Shown one piece after another: positions 24,386 through 35,700 of a stretch of DNA of 64,000 nucleotides. The translations under genes and the position numbers were made by a program. This DNA is from Macrocybe gigantea (Eukaryota; Basidiomycota; Agaricomycetes; Agaricales; Callistosporiaceae). Every line of letters starts with the position of its first letter. Positions within the stretch are counted from its first letter, which is position 1. Location: contig SJRY01000245.1 of the NCBI GenBank assembly GCA_011319805.1, positions 744,001 to 808,000 on the forward strand, written 5' to 3'. A model generated the notes under the pieces. It did not search any database, had not been told where the DNA came from, and was given only the letters and a program-made list of their open reading frames with translations.

Positions 24386-25630
24386 GAGTTGAGGCCTTGC
24401 GGTGGCTGTGCAGACTCCCTACTCTAAGAGAATCTCTGAAGACCTTCGTAGCCGTCATCAACACCCCCCCCCCACGACACGACCGTCAATGGAGATTCAA
24501 ATTGACCGTTACATTGGCGCATCCATCGTGTGTCTTGACAGTGAAATGTTCTCTTTCACTGAGTCAATCCCCATCCATCCAGGGCAGAGTGTGAGGGTCA
24601 AGGCGTGACTTGACCCAAACAAAGACAGAGTTTCGCCAAACAATGGCAAAAGAACAAGGCAAGGAGACGAGCGAGGCAGGATTCGAGATGTTCAAGAGGA
24701 AGAATACACGTTGATTCGACCAGGTTCCAAGTACCAAATACAGGCAGATTTTATACATAAAGTAGTTTAGGAGAAAAAGTAAAGGAGAGCTGAATACGAG
24801 TCATAGTGGATCTCTATAGGAGGAAATTCGTAGGTAGAGAATAATAATAGAATAAATGACGAGAACATGACGAAGGTACTTATATTTGGAAATAGGGTGT
24901 GGTTGTGACACAGAGTCGATGTATCAGCCTAATGCATCCCCACTCTCATGATTCAGGTTAACAGATGTCCACATGCAAATACTAGGTTTGCAGATAGCTG
25001 AACTTAGTATCAGTCTAGCTGGAAGATGAATGTATTAGTCTATTGCTGGTATCACATCTGTAAAAAAAATTCGTAGACAACCTTATAGATTATTCCTGTA
25101 TACTACAAGCTTTTATACATGTTCTGAAGGCCCTTTCTAGTTATGAGACATGTAGGGTAGTCGGGATACTGTACACATGTGTAAAAGCTAATATATCAGT
25201 GATACGGATGCAACATTGGGCATTGCCCAGCTCGTCAGCATCCATGTCGTAGGCATGGAATCATCCACTTTCAACAGCATCATGTAAACATTCTAATTCT
25301 AACCTGTAGAACCTTGGGATGCCTGCCCATGCATCCGATGAGAGTCTACCAGGTCTGAAGGAGTCAGACGAGGTGTACCACCAGGCCTCTGTCTGAGAGG
25401 TGTCATGCCATTGTCCAAAGGAAACTCATTCAAGAACCCATCAGTGGATGGATATGGAATAACCTTCCATTGTGAGTGTTGGAAATGGAGTGTTTCGATC
25501 ACAATGCCCATTGGTCCAACTGATGGGTTTGAAATAGTTCCTATTCCATCTTTGCAAATGCTTATCTATTTCTTATCTATAAGTAGTTGTACTGCTGATG
25601 TGCCCCTCCCCATCTGTTTGCCTCATGAGC
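24386..25630. other. intergenic at the edge of the transposon island
   Basis: No gene can be supported. A run of ten C residues is at 24464-24473. From about 24.8 kb the sequence becomes AT-rich. Confidence 0.4.
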
Positions 25631-27102
25631 TCACCGAGGCCAAACTGAATCTATTTGTTTTGCTGCCCCTTGTCCTGCTGTTTGACTTGCCATCTGCTGG
25701 CTGATTTTCCCATGTTGCACTTGAATTATAACAGTGAGTTTGGCAGATCCTGTAGCAATACAGGCTTAAAATGCATCATTTGGATGGGAAAAAAACAGAT
25801 AAAGAATACCCACCAAGAAAAGGTTCTGTTCCTGCCTGAGCTTGGACAAGGTAATTGGGAGCTGGTACATTTTGATGTGATACCAGGTAATCTGTTGGGA
25901 ACATGAAGGATTAGCAAGGGAAGACAGGTGAATGAAAAAAGTGAATACACACTGAAGAAGGGCTTGAGGTTGGTATTATAATTTTTAATCTTCTTGGGTG
26001 CAACAAAGGAATAGACAGTCCACGATTTCACAGTTCCTCTGTAAAGCCTCCAATTGACCCCACCAATGTTTGTTGTAGCAACTTGCAATCCAGCAGGGCA
26101 AGTGCTGTGAAGAATTTCATCAGGTCAGGAAGAAATTGAAATTGATGCTCATTGACTTACCCTCTATGAGCACTGAGCCAGATCATGATCCCATATGAGA
26201 TAGTGGAAGTTGCTCCTTGCATGCCAGACATGGAAGAGAGCCAAAGATCATAAGTGACATCAGCAATGAGGTTAGAGGAAGCAGAGGAATAGGACCATGA
26301 CCAGCTTATTGGGATAGACTTGATAGCAGACAATTGTTTATTAAGTCCAACCATCAGGTCAATATCTGTATAGCTCTTGACAGTGTGTAGGTCTTGATGT
26401 ATATACTCAGCATCGAACAAGAGACAATTTAAAACATTAAAGAAATATACTCACTCTCATTCCAATTATAGGTAGTGGTCCAAGATACTTTCTGACCTTT
26501 CAAGTCTATTGCTTGTGTTAGGCTAGACGAATCTTAAAGGACTCAGGCAGACTAAGTGCGAGAGTGTTTTAAGATGATGGCAAATGGAATATTAAGCCTA
26601 GCACTACTGGTACATCTAGGAGCCCTTATATACGTTACAGTACTCGAGCACGGACCACGGACTGCGCAAATGCTGTGGACTGCGGATGAGTAAGACTAAG
26701 AAGGGAGATGACTCAGAGTGACTAGGGAAATGGAATGACTCGATGGCTGCACACTGCGCAGCATGATGGGGAGGATAAGGGATATGGAAAAGATAAGATA
26801 AGAAAATGAATAGTCCTTTCGGTGGTGTCTGTAACAGCTTGTGAACTTTGGAAACTGCCAGTTGCAGAAGATTGGCCCCAAAGGTTATTTTTTAGCATGT
26901 ATTATTCACCCTGTTGAAACAAAATTAGTACAGAAATATGATAGCATTCTAGATGAAAATGAACCACCCATTCAGAGGAGTACATGTCAGTTAAAATAGC
27001 ACCATGTCTTTCTAAATCTCTGGGCTCTTGAATTGGACTAGTGAAAGTTATTGATAGAGTGAGAAAAAACAAAACAGCGATGACAGTTAATGTCAATGTC
27101 AT
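25631..27102 (-). pseudogene. GH12 endoglucanase gene broken by a solo LTR
   Basis: Reading the minus strand gives a signal peptide (MTLTLTVIAVLFFLTLS, start 27102), then MLKNNLWGQSSATG, then after the LTR LKGQKVSWTTTYNWNE. Next come IPISWSWSYSSASSNLIAD, VTYDLWLSS, ISYGIMIWLSA, VATTNIGGVNWRLYRGTV, WTVYSFVAPK, LKPFF and NYLVQAQAGTEPFLG. These are the conserved blocks of glycoside hydrolase family 12, secreted enzymes that cut xyloglucan or beta-1,4-glucan in plant walls. The solo LTR at 26516-26836 interrupts one coding exon with a CAAGC duplication. Before MLKNNLWG there is also an in-frame TAA (about 26906). The copy is therefore dead, though most of the rest remains readable. The C-terminal exon boundary is uncertain. 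Confidence 0.8.
26516..26836 (-). mobile_element. solo LTR, gypsy family A
   Basis: This 321-bp copy begins TGTTAGG and ends GTAACA on the plus strand, matching the LTRs at 49545, 51720, 55986 and 60405. It is flanked on both sides by GCTTG (26511-26515 and 26837-26841), a 5-bp target duplication. No internal element sequence remains, so it is a product of LTR-LTR recombination. It lies inside a GH12 coding exon. Confidence 0.93.
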
Positions 27103-27960
27103 TTTAGGATGGCAAAATGTGCAAAGGGTCACCACTTAAGAGTGGTAGTCCACCTGAGTCTTCTGTGCCCATTATATATGCCTCCAGATCCCAACCTTAT
27201 AGCAATGACATTTGGCGAGCCTAGGTCATGCAATGGATTGCAAATATTCTTTACAGAGATAGATTGATACTTGATTTGTACAAAAATTAGGCATTGATTA
27301 CTAGTATTTCTTAGATGGCTGAGAAACTTGCAGCACAAAGGGTTGTCAATGATACAATGTTACATGACTCATAAAGTCGCGCTCCCTTTGAACTCATTCT
27401 GCTGGCTGATTATGATTGATATTGCATTTCAGAGATGGTAGTGCCAGGGACTTCTGATGTAAATTTGCTTTACCCTGTTCAGTGTGACACATCTTTTCTG
27501 CTGTTTTCACACCATTGTACTTATAGCAAAGGCAGAACAAGAAGCAAGCAGCCTGGAACAGCCTACCTTTTATTAAACCCCTTTTGGGTAAATGAAGACC
27601 ATAGAAGGTGTTTCAGATTGAACCTATAGCCTGCCAAGCTTCTCAGCCAGATTCTATTGGAAGCACACCTAGGAAGCATACAATACTACTTAGAGGGAAT
27701 GGGGAGAGAACAGTCAAAACAGGTAGATTAGTTTCCTCCGAACATAGGTACATAGTATATATAGTAAGTATGAGTAAGCAGCATGTGAGTAACATAGTTA
27801 CATGAGGGATTGTATGGTGACTTCGATGTAAGCCATGCCAGGCTTACACCCTCCCCAGCTATGAAAGAAAAACACATGAGTGCATCAAAAACCCCAAAGA
27901 CATGTTGGGGAAAAGCTACCAGCAGGACTGTGCGGGAGGAGTGTCAGAGTTGTCCAGCTT
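27103..27960. other. no gene seen
   Basis: AT-rich sequence between the GH12 relic and a gypsy pol relic. Open frames here are short and match nothing I recognise. It may hold the old GH12 promoter. Confidence 0.35.
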
Positions 27961-28870
27961 GCCATCATTCATCTTTCTTCTTCATCTCAGAATGTCTTCA
28001 TTGTCATCCTTGGTCCTGCTATTGGCCTTCTTCTTCATTCACTCATCCAATGCCACACACTCATCCATCTCTCTTTCTGGCAATGAGGTGTCATCACCCG
28101 GCCCATATCCCTTCCACCTCACCAAGAATTGTCTGCCCCTCCCCTGCCTTCTTTCATCGATGATGCGTTTAACCAACCATTCCTCCTGTCCTTCATCGGT
28201 CACCACAGGTCCAGATCTCTCGAGTTTTCATGAAGGAAAGGCAACATCATCATTGTTTTGGTAAGGTCAGATTTCAGAGACATGGAATGTCAGAAAGATG
28301 TTTGAGGAGTTCAGCAAGTCGAGGGTATATGTCGATTTCTCCAGCCACGCTTCGAGAATTGTATACAGTCCATCAAATCTAGGCATGAATGTTGCCATGC
28401 ACTTTTCTCCTTTTGCTCGATATTCCCTATGACAATGTTTAGTAGATAGCATTACATGATCCCCTATCTTATAGGTTTGCTCATTTCTACGAGGGGTCCA
28501 CGAGGCGACCTGGTTAACTTTGGCAGTGAGCAACTGGTCCTGCGCATCCATTGTGAGCAGTTCCATCCTTCAACCTCTGCACCTCTGACCTTCCAAACTC
28601 ATGCCCCCACTTGGACTTGCACCTGCTGAGCTCGCCAAGCAACAGATCAGCGACATTTGATGGCAAGTCATGATCCATTCACTTACCATTGCCATGTCCC
28701 TAGTCCATTTTCTGTCATCTGTCCTGACAACCAACGACATCATCCATGTGACATTCAGAGTCAGATGCTCCACGATGTTTTTGGCATTGTATTGCATGGC
28801 CCTGCTTCCTGCTTCCCCCGAGCATGGCACAGTGCATGCTGGTTGATTTTCTGTTGTTTGATTTCCTGTC
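27960..28870 (-). pseudogene. gypsy pol 3'-end relic with chromodomain
   Basis: The minus strand at 28267-28566 encodes an integrase C-terminal tail (NEQTYKIGDHVMLSTKHCH, KCMATFMPRFDGLYTI). Around 28085-28200 it continues with a chromodomain: EEWLVKRIIDERRQGRGRQF and LVRWKGYGPGDD. The order and spacing match the family C pol at 36552-37940, so this is an older, decayed copy of a related element. No LTRs were found next to it. Confidence 0.75.
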
Positions 28871-31800
28871 ATTGGGTGTTGAGTCCGGCCACCCTTCTTG
28901 TGTCCGCTGGCATGCCATTTGGCTTGCTTTTCAGCCCCCAGCTTGTCTACTCACTTTCACTTGCTTAGTGTCCGAGCAGGCATGGGGACCTGGCTGCCGT
29001 GCTCAGGACTCAATCAGGTGTGACTGGCATGGCCCTGTTAGGCAAGGCAGATGACAAATTTGAGAGATCCCCCACGCTCTCGGCGCTGGGTGCAAAATTT
29101 TCGTGCTTACTGCTGTGGCCAGTAGATAGAACCATGGGAGAAAGCTACTAAGATCCACTTCTACTTTATTTCTGAATTTTTGGGAATATCAACCTGAGGT
29201 CTATAATAGCTTAAACTGGTAGAAATACATACAGGCAATATCACCTTTCTTCAAGTTTTTTCTGCATAAAAAAGGTGATATTGATTAATAGCTAGTAATG
29301 TGCAATTAGTATTTAATGTTGAAAATAGATATGCCACAGGATTATATCTTAGTTTTATTGAAGTGGAAAATAAATAAATAAAGGTATTCCCTGTCTCTGT
29401 GAAAAATAAAATAAAATAAATAAATGCTTTTTCGCTGTGAAATAGCCAAGAAAAACTGATCACATCGCTCATCGTATTGATGCCAGGCACGATGAGCACA
29501 TTCCAAGTGAGACAACATGTGTTGTATTCAGTGACACATCCATAGTGGTCCATGGGTCACGATAGGTGCATGGCGTCATGACAACAGAGAAGCTTTTGAG
29601 CTTAATTTCACAATGCAACAATCATCGCTTGTCACATTCCGCTAACAGCAAATGTGCACTCTTAAAATATGCACATCTTCTCCTTTGATGCAATTCCCGA
29701 GCACCAGAGTGATACACTTCACGAAAGGGTGAAGCAGTAACTGAGTATGAACAAAAGATTCTTGACTGCTTCAAGGGGTCAAGCATCGACTGGGTTGTCA
29801 TGTAAGTACATTTACTCATCTGGAAGTGCAAATATATAATTGACTTATTTACCTTGAAGGGGTGCACTCCACGTTTCTGATAAATGCAAATTGCATTGGA
29901 CAGTGCAAGGGTTCGTCAAAGGTCGTGCATATGGGATGTTGCATGTTTATCCTGCAGGGAATGGCATGGATTGGTTTCCTAATAGAGGGAAAAAATGGGG
30001 AGGGAGGGGTAGATGGGCTCATGTGATAGATGTTAACAAAATGTGTCATGAGCTGTAAAATTGCGACGGTGAATGAGATATGCACTGTAACATCATTTGT
30101 GGAATTGTGCATCGCAGGTCCTTAATTGTCGCCTTTCAAGTGTCACCTTTTCATTTGAAATATCACATGACATCCAGAGGTAGTGCCTTCCCTTCATCCT
30201 CTCTCAATTACAACTGTGAGCCATCATACAATACATTTGATTATGTGCGAAAGCTATTGGCTATGCACAAGTAGTGCCTTACAGTTGCATCACTGTAGCG
30301 TTGAATACATGCCAGGTTGCAATATCAAAACCGCAACTTGATTCCTCAGATGTGCCCAGCATCACGTTGTCACCACAGATAGAGATGTAGTCCCGCAGAA
30401 CAAGCGCTTCAGTGAGTTCCTGCATGATGATGACTGCGTCACGATCATCAATAGCCAGTGGCAGAATAGGGAGACATGTCTTGCTGATACAGATACTGCG
30501 CGATAGATGTGATCCTAGAAAATGAGCACACAATTTAAAGTGACATATTAGAACCACCAGAAGGGCTTCGATGTGGCAAAATGTTGGTGAGTCCTTTGGC
30601 ATGCAGAACTATTAAGGGAGGTCGAACTTTGGCACAGAAGGTGGCCGTTCTCACCTCATTAACTGCTGCAATTGCTGGTGCACAATGACTTCACCATGCA
30701 ATGGTACCACAAATGCACCAAAGGCTTGGGAGCCGCAAAGAGTTGAAGCGAATGCATGAAGTGTGCCAAAATGATGATAAACACAGTGAGCACCAGCACC
30801 TCAACCTCTTTCAACATTGTTCGATTGTTTGCTGGTGACATAAAAAAGCTCAGGAGCTCCATCTCCACCCCAAACCTGCAGGGTCCTAGAAGAAGGCAAG
30901 ACTCTTGACAAGGAATGTAAGCAATGGCAGGCACAAGCAATGCATTCCTTCCAAAAGAAGCAGATGTGAAGTGTGCCTTGCAAGTGCTCGAAATCTCTCA
31001 TGAACAAGGGAAAGTGGAAAGAAGACACAAGCAATCTCGAGTTTCTCGCTGTCTGTGCTTACCTTGGAAGCCAGGCTGAAATGCCCATGGTATCGACATG
31101 TCTGCCACAGCAGCCCAATTTGCAGACGACCAGCACCAGTATGGGCACATTCAGCTGGATATCCCATGCATATTTGAGCTCGCTCAGCAAGATGCTGTCC
31201 AAGTCATCCAATTCTCACAGCCACTCCACGATGGACTTCTTTGGGTGATCAGTGTTGAGGAAGTCTAGTCAATCTTTGCAGGTGGCCAAGGCTCCAGAAC
31301 AACAACAGGATGAAAGCCCACAGTGACAGCACCTGCCGCTGCATCTCCAATCATATGTCCAGGCATCGCGCGATTTGTTCAATGATGGCACTAGCTCAAG
31401 TATGGCCTGACAGCAACATTCTTCCAACCATGAAGATCTGGGCAGCATGGTCACTCAGCATTGTGCAGAAGGTCCTGCCACATGAGATCCAGTACTTGCC
31501 CTTCATTTCTGAGAGCAGTCACAAGTTGCTGTGCAACTCAACGATGATCCTGGACACAGTGGGTGTCAGTGAGATGCTGGTGAATGCTGTCTGGTGATAA
31601 CTATTGGGAAGCACTAACTTACAAACCAACAAGGTGGAATGAAGGAAGCGTCAGTCCCTATCTGAGGCTGTATAAACTACAAGCCGTCCAAGTTGCAGAG
31701 TAACCCGAGGACTGTAGAGTGAAGAGAGGACTGGAACGGAGTGATTATGGATGGTTTCAAGCAGATTTCGGAGGTTTCGAAACAAGGTGGTATAGACTTA

Positions 31801-32380
31801 GCTGAGTTCCCGAGCGATATCGGGGGCTATGGTGATGGTTTCGGAAGGGTTTTGGTGGTGACTTCCATGTGAAGTCAGAGACGCTGATTTCGAGACTGAG
31901 TATTGTGGCTCCACACAAGCATGACACTTTGGGATCAGATAACACAAGGACTCCACGTGAGCCATAGACTGTGAGACTGCTGAAGGACTGAGATGGTAAC
32001 TTTTTCTATGTTTTTACAAATGCCAAGTACATGGGTTTTTATAGGTAAGAAGATTTTGAGTATCAGAATAACCGGCGAAGTTGAAACTGAATGAGAGAAC
32101 ATATCATATGATTTCAAAAGGGTCATTTCATGGCTGAAACATTGGGGAAATGTAAGTCCGTTCGAAATCTGAACATAAAAGGTGAAACAGTAGGTAAAAG
32201 AACATCCTGAAGCCAGTGCCATGCATCATAGAATGGAACGTGAAAATAATCTAAGGAACATAGAATGTATCAGTGAAATATGAGTTATGAATTTCAAAAT
32301 GAGAGTGGATGAAATGGTAGTGCGCTCGAAATCCCTTGTTTTGAATGTACTGTGGCAAGGCAGTGTCGGGAATGTGGGAA
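28871..32380. other. degenerate non-coding stretch
   Basis: About 3.5 kb with no supported gene. Fragments near 30.3-31.6 kb on the minus strand have hydrophobic runs that could be remains of a multi-membrane-span protein, but frames are broken and I assign nothing. Confidence 0.3.
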
Positions 32381-32385
32381 GGCAT

Positions 32386-32548
32386 TGTAAGCCTGCTTTG
32401 ACTTACATCATCATCTCTTACATAATGGGTGGGCCTTTGGCATTGCGCTTGCTTCCGATGTACTTTGCTTTTCATTCTATACATTCAGCTTGAAGATTAC
32501 CTTTGAGTGATCCGTCTCTGCCAGTTTTCCCTCGTGAGAGGGTTTACA
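32386..32548 (+). repeat. family C 5' LTR
   Basis: 163 bp, TG...CA ends, nearly identical to 38029-38191. It includes TGAAGATTAC (32491-32500), which is complementary to the sequence just inside the element. Confidence 0.95.
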
Positions 32549-32552
32549 CTTT

Positions 32553-32562
32553 GTAATCTTCA
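32553..32562 (+). other. candidate self-primer binding site, family C
   Basis: GTAATCTTCA starts 5 nt after the LTR end and is the exact reverse complement of 32491-32500 within the same LTR. No tRNA-type TGG primer site is seen at this place. This resembles the Tf1 self-priming arrangement. Confidence 0.5.
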
Positions 32563-32768
32563 TCGCCGTGTTCACCCACCAGTAATTCCGTTCTCGCTGA
32601 CTTCACTTGGACCTGAAAGGCCCTCGTATCGACGAAACAATGACAGTGAAGTGGGGATCGCCCGAAAGGTGATTCCCCTTGATTGTATTCAGTTTAGCTA
32701 CGTCCCGCTCCAGATCAATAAGAATCGCACATGGGTGGGGTGCTCTACCGAGCTGAAGGTCAAGAAGA

Positions 32769-35700
32769 TTGAACCCAGAGCCCCAGTTTTCAGCGCCGTG
32801 TGTTAACGTCTCCGAGGAGGATCGCTCATCTTCCCCATTGATGTCTATTACCTCTTCTGACGATAACACTCGTTATCAACTGCATATACCTACCTTCGGA
32901 CGTATACGCCACCCAAGGAATACCTCTACTCCTGTTCCACCTTCGCCCTCTCCACAAAGGCACCGAACGTGCTTGAGAAAGCGTCAGATCACTACCGACT
33001 CTTCAGACAACGAACCTTCCATACACATCATGTCCACACAGATCAATGGCCTGCAATATGCTACTTTTTTGCAAAGTGCCCCAAATAAGCTCCCCGTTCT
33101 CTCTTCTGGCCTCGTAGATCCCCTTGTTATGCACGAGTTTCGCCACAGACTGGACCACTATTTCGATGAGAAGGAGGTCACCGATGACATTGAGAAGATC
33201 AAGAAAACCTCCATGTGCTGCCGGGACAACAGGCAGGCAGATTGGTTTGACAACAACAAAGAAGCTCTTCTCACACTCTCCTTCGATGCCTTCTTCGTCA
33301 AGTTTAGGACCACCTTTCTCGAGCCAGAATGGAAAGACAAAGTGTATGTGAAGTTACAGGACAAAAAGATGCATCAGGACAAATGTTTCCTCGGTTGGGC
33401 GATGGAGTGTCAGAAGTTGAACAGCCTCCTGAAGGGAACAACATCCCATCTGTCCGACAAGGTGCTCATGAAACTACTCGACACAAAAATGGTCCCTGAC
33501 CTCAGAGCTGCAGCCAAGAAGATCGCTAGGGACAACATCTCCTTTTTCGACTGGCTCCACGCTGTACACGAGGAGGACGAGAAGCTCGCTCAGGAGCATA
33601 TCAGGTTTTCAGAATACGGCAAGTGCAGGTCAGGGTCTTCCGCCATGCAAAACACCCAGACAGATAGTAACAACTCCAGGAAGCGAACAGTGTCTGGTAG
33701 TTTTACATCTGGTCCTCCCTGAAAAGGTGCTACAAAAGGATCCCAGTGCGCTAGAGGCTACGATATGGCCACTCATACAGGATCAAACTATGACGTTTTG
33801 CCTCCACCACTACAGCAATACGAACGCCGTGCAATCTTCGACAATGATGGATGTCTCCTCTGCCACGATCCCTTTGCTGATCATCATTTGAAGAATTGCC
33901 CTCACGGACCGCCTGATGGCGCGTCCTATGTCCCTCTCACTGCAGAGAGAGTAGAAGCCCTGTGAAAGAACTGCCAAGGCAATGCCCCCGAGTCATCTTC
34001 TGCCGCAGCCTCATCCGCATCTACGAATAAGTCCTGTTTGGCACCTAAGAAGGGCCATTCGGTTAACGCTGTCCTGGACGCCAGCAACGCTCACATTGAG
34101 GTTGTTGACAAGGACAATTCTTCTGCTAAAGCGGCGGGCGTTGTGATGCCCAACATTGTTGTTGATTACGATTCCGATTTTTCGGTGAGCGCTCCGCTTC
34201 AGGTACCTCAGATCCGTTGGAAGTGCCATTTGGCACCCCATGGTGATGCGGCTACCTTGGAGGTTACGACTCTGATTGACAATGGTGCCCATTTAGTCTT
34301 AATTTGCCCGGACCTTGTCGATCACCTGCAGCTATGCCGATTCGTTCTACCGGAACCTGAACGTGTCGATGTCATGATTAGGGAAAAGAAAACTTCAATT
34401 CTTTTGCATGAGTTTGTAAAGCTACGTTGTACGACTACAGATGGTTCGTGGACTTCGACTCCTGTCCAAGCTCTTATTGCACCTGGACTTTGCACTTGTG
34501 TTATTCTTGGCATGCCCTTTTTGTCCGCAAACCATATCATTATAGACCATTCAGACCGTATCATAATAGACAAACGTGTTAATGTGAACATTTTGGACCC
34601 CTCTATGACATCTCCTATGCCTTGGGTTCCGTGAGCGCCCCTGCGGGAGAGGAGGAGCGCGGATTATCATAAAACACTATGCACAAAAACAGCGAAAGAC
34701 TTTGCACAGAGACGAACGATTATGTTAAACGAGCTGCAAGGCATCCTTGCCTTGCAAAAAACAGAAGTCGATGCACGTTGTGAAAATGTATGTCAAGTGG
34801 TCGTTATAGCAGCTGTAAAGGAACGAATTCAGGCGCTGGCGCACCTTGATGAGCTGAATAACCTTGATAATAAATTGTGTTCCGAATTCAAAGAGATCTT
34901 TGAACCTATTCCACATATGAGCGAATTGCCCAAAGACGTTTACGCATTGATTAGACTAAAGGACGCAAATCGAAAGATTGCTACAAGGACTTACGGTTGT
35001 CCCCGTAAATACAGGGATGCCTGGCGCACCCTGATCCAGCAACACTTGGATAGTGGAAAAATTCGTCCTTCGTCGTCACAGCATGCGTCGCCGTCATTCA
35101 TTATTCCCAAGGCCGATGTAACGGTCCTGCCCCGTTGGGTAAATGACTACCATCAGCTGAACGCTAATACTGTGGTAGACAGCCATCCATTACCTCGGGT
35201 CGATGACATCTTGGCCGACTGCGCTCAAGGAAAGATTTGGGCTACCATTGATATGACCAACAGTTTCTTCCAGATGAGGATGAGGCCTGGGGATATTGCC
35301 TTAACTGCAGTTTCGACGCCTTTCAGTTTATATGAATGGAATGTCATGCCTATGGGTTTAAAGAATGCACCTGCGATACACCAGCATCGAGTAACTGCTG
35401 CACTGCACACATGGATCGGGAAGATCTGTCATGTGTATCTTGACGATATCGTCATCTGGTCGGACAGCATCGAGGAACACATCCGCAACGTGCGGACGAT
35501 CCTGAAGGCCTTGGCAGACGCGAAATTATACTGTAGCCCAAAGAAAACGCACCTTTTCTGTCTACAGATTAACTTCTTGGGCCACATCATCTCCCAAAAG
35601 GGTATTGAGGCGGATGGGTCCAAAGTTGCGCGTATCCTTGATTGGCCAGTGCCCAAGTCCGTATCAGATGTTCGGGCCTTTTTGGGACTTGTCCGATACA

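Noticed and set aside
24464..24473. Run of ten C residues as a telomere-like or structural signal
   Set aside because: A single homopolymer with no repeat unit around it.
27810..28264. Overlapping plus-strand frames of about 120 codons
   Set aside because: Antisense to a recognisable gypsy chromodomain relic on the minus strand.
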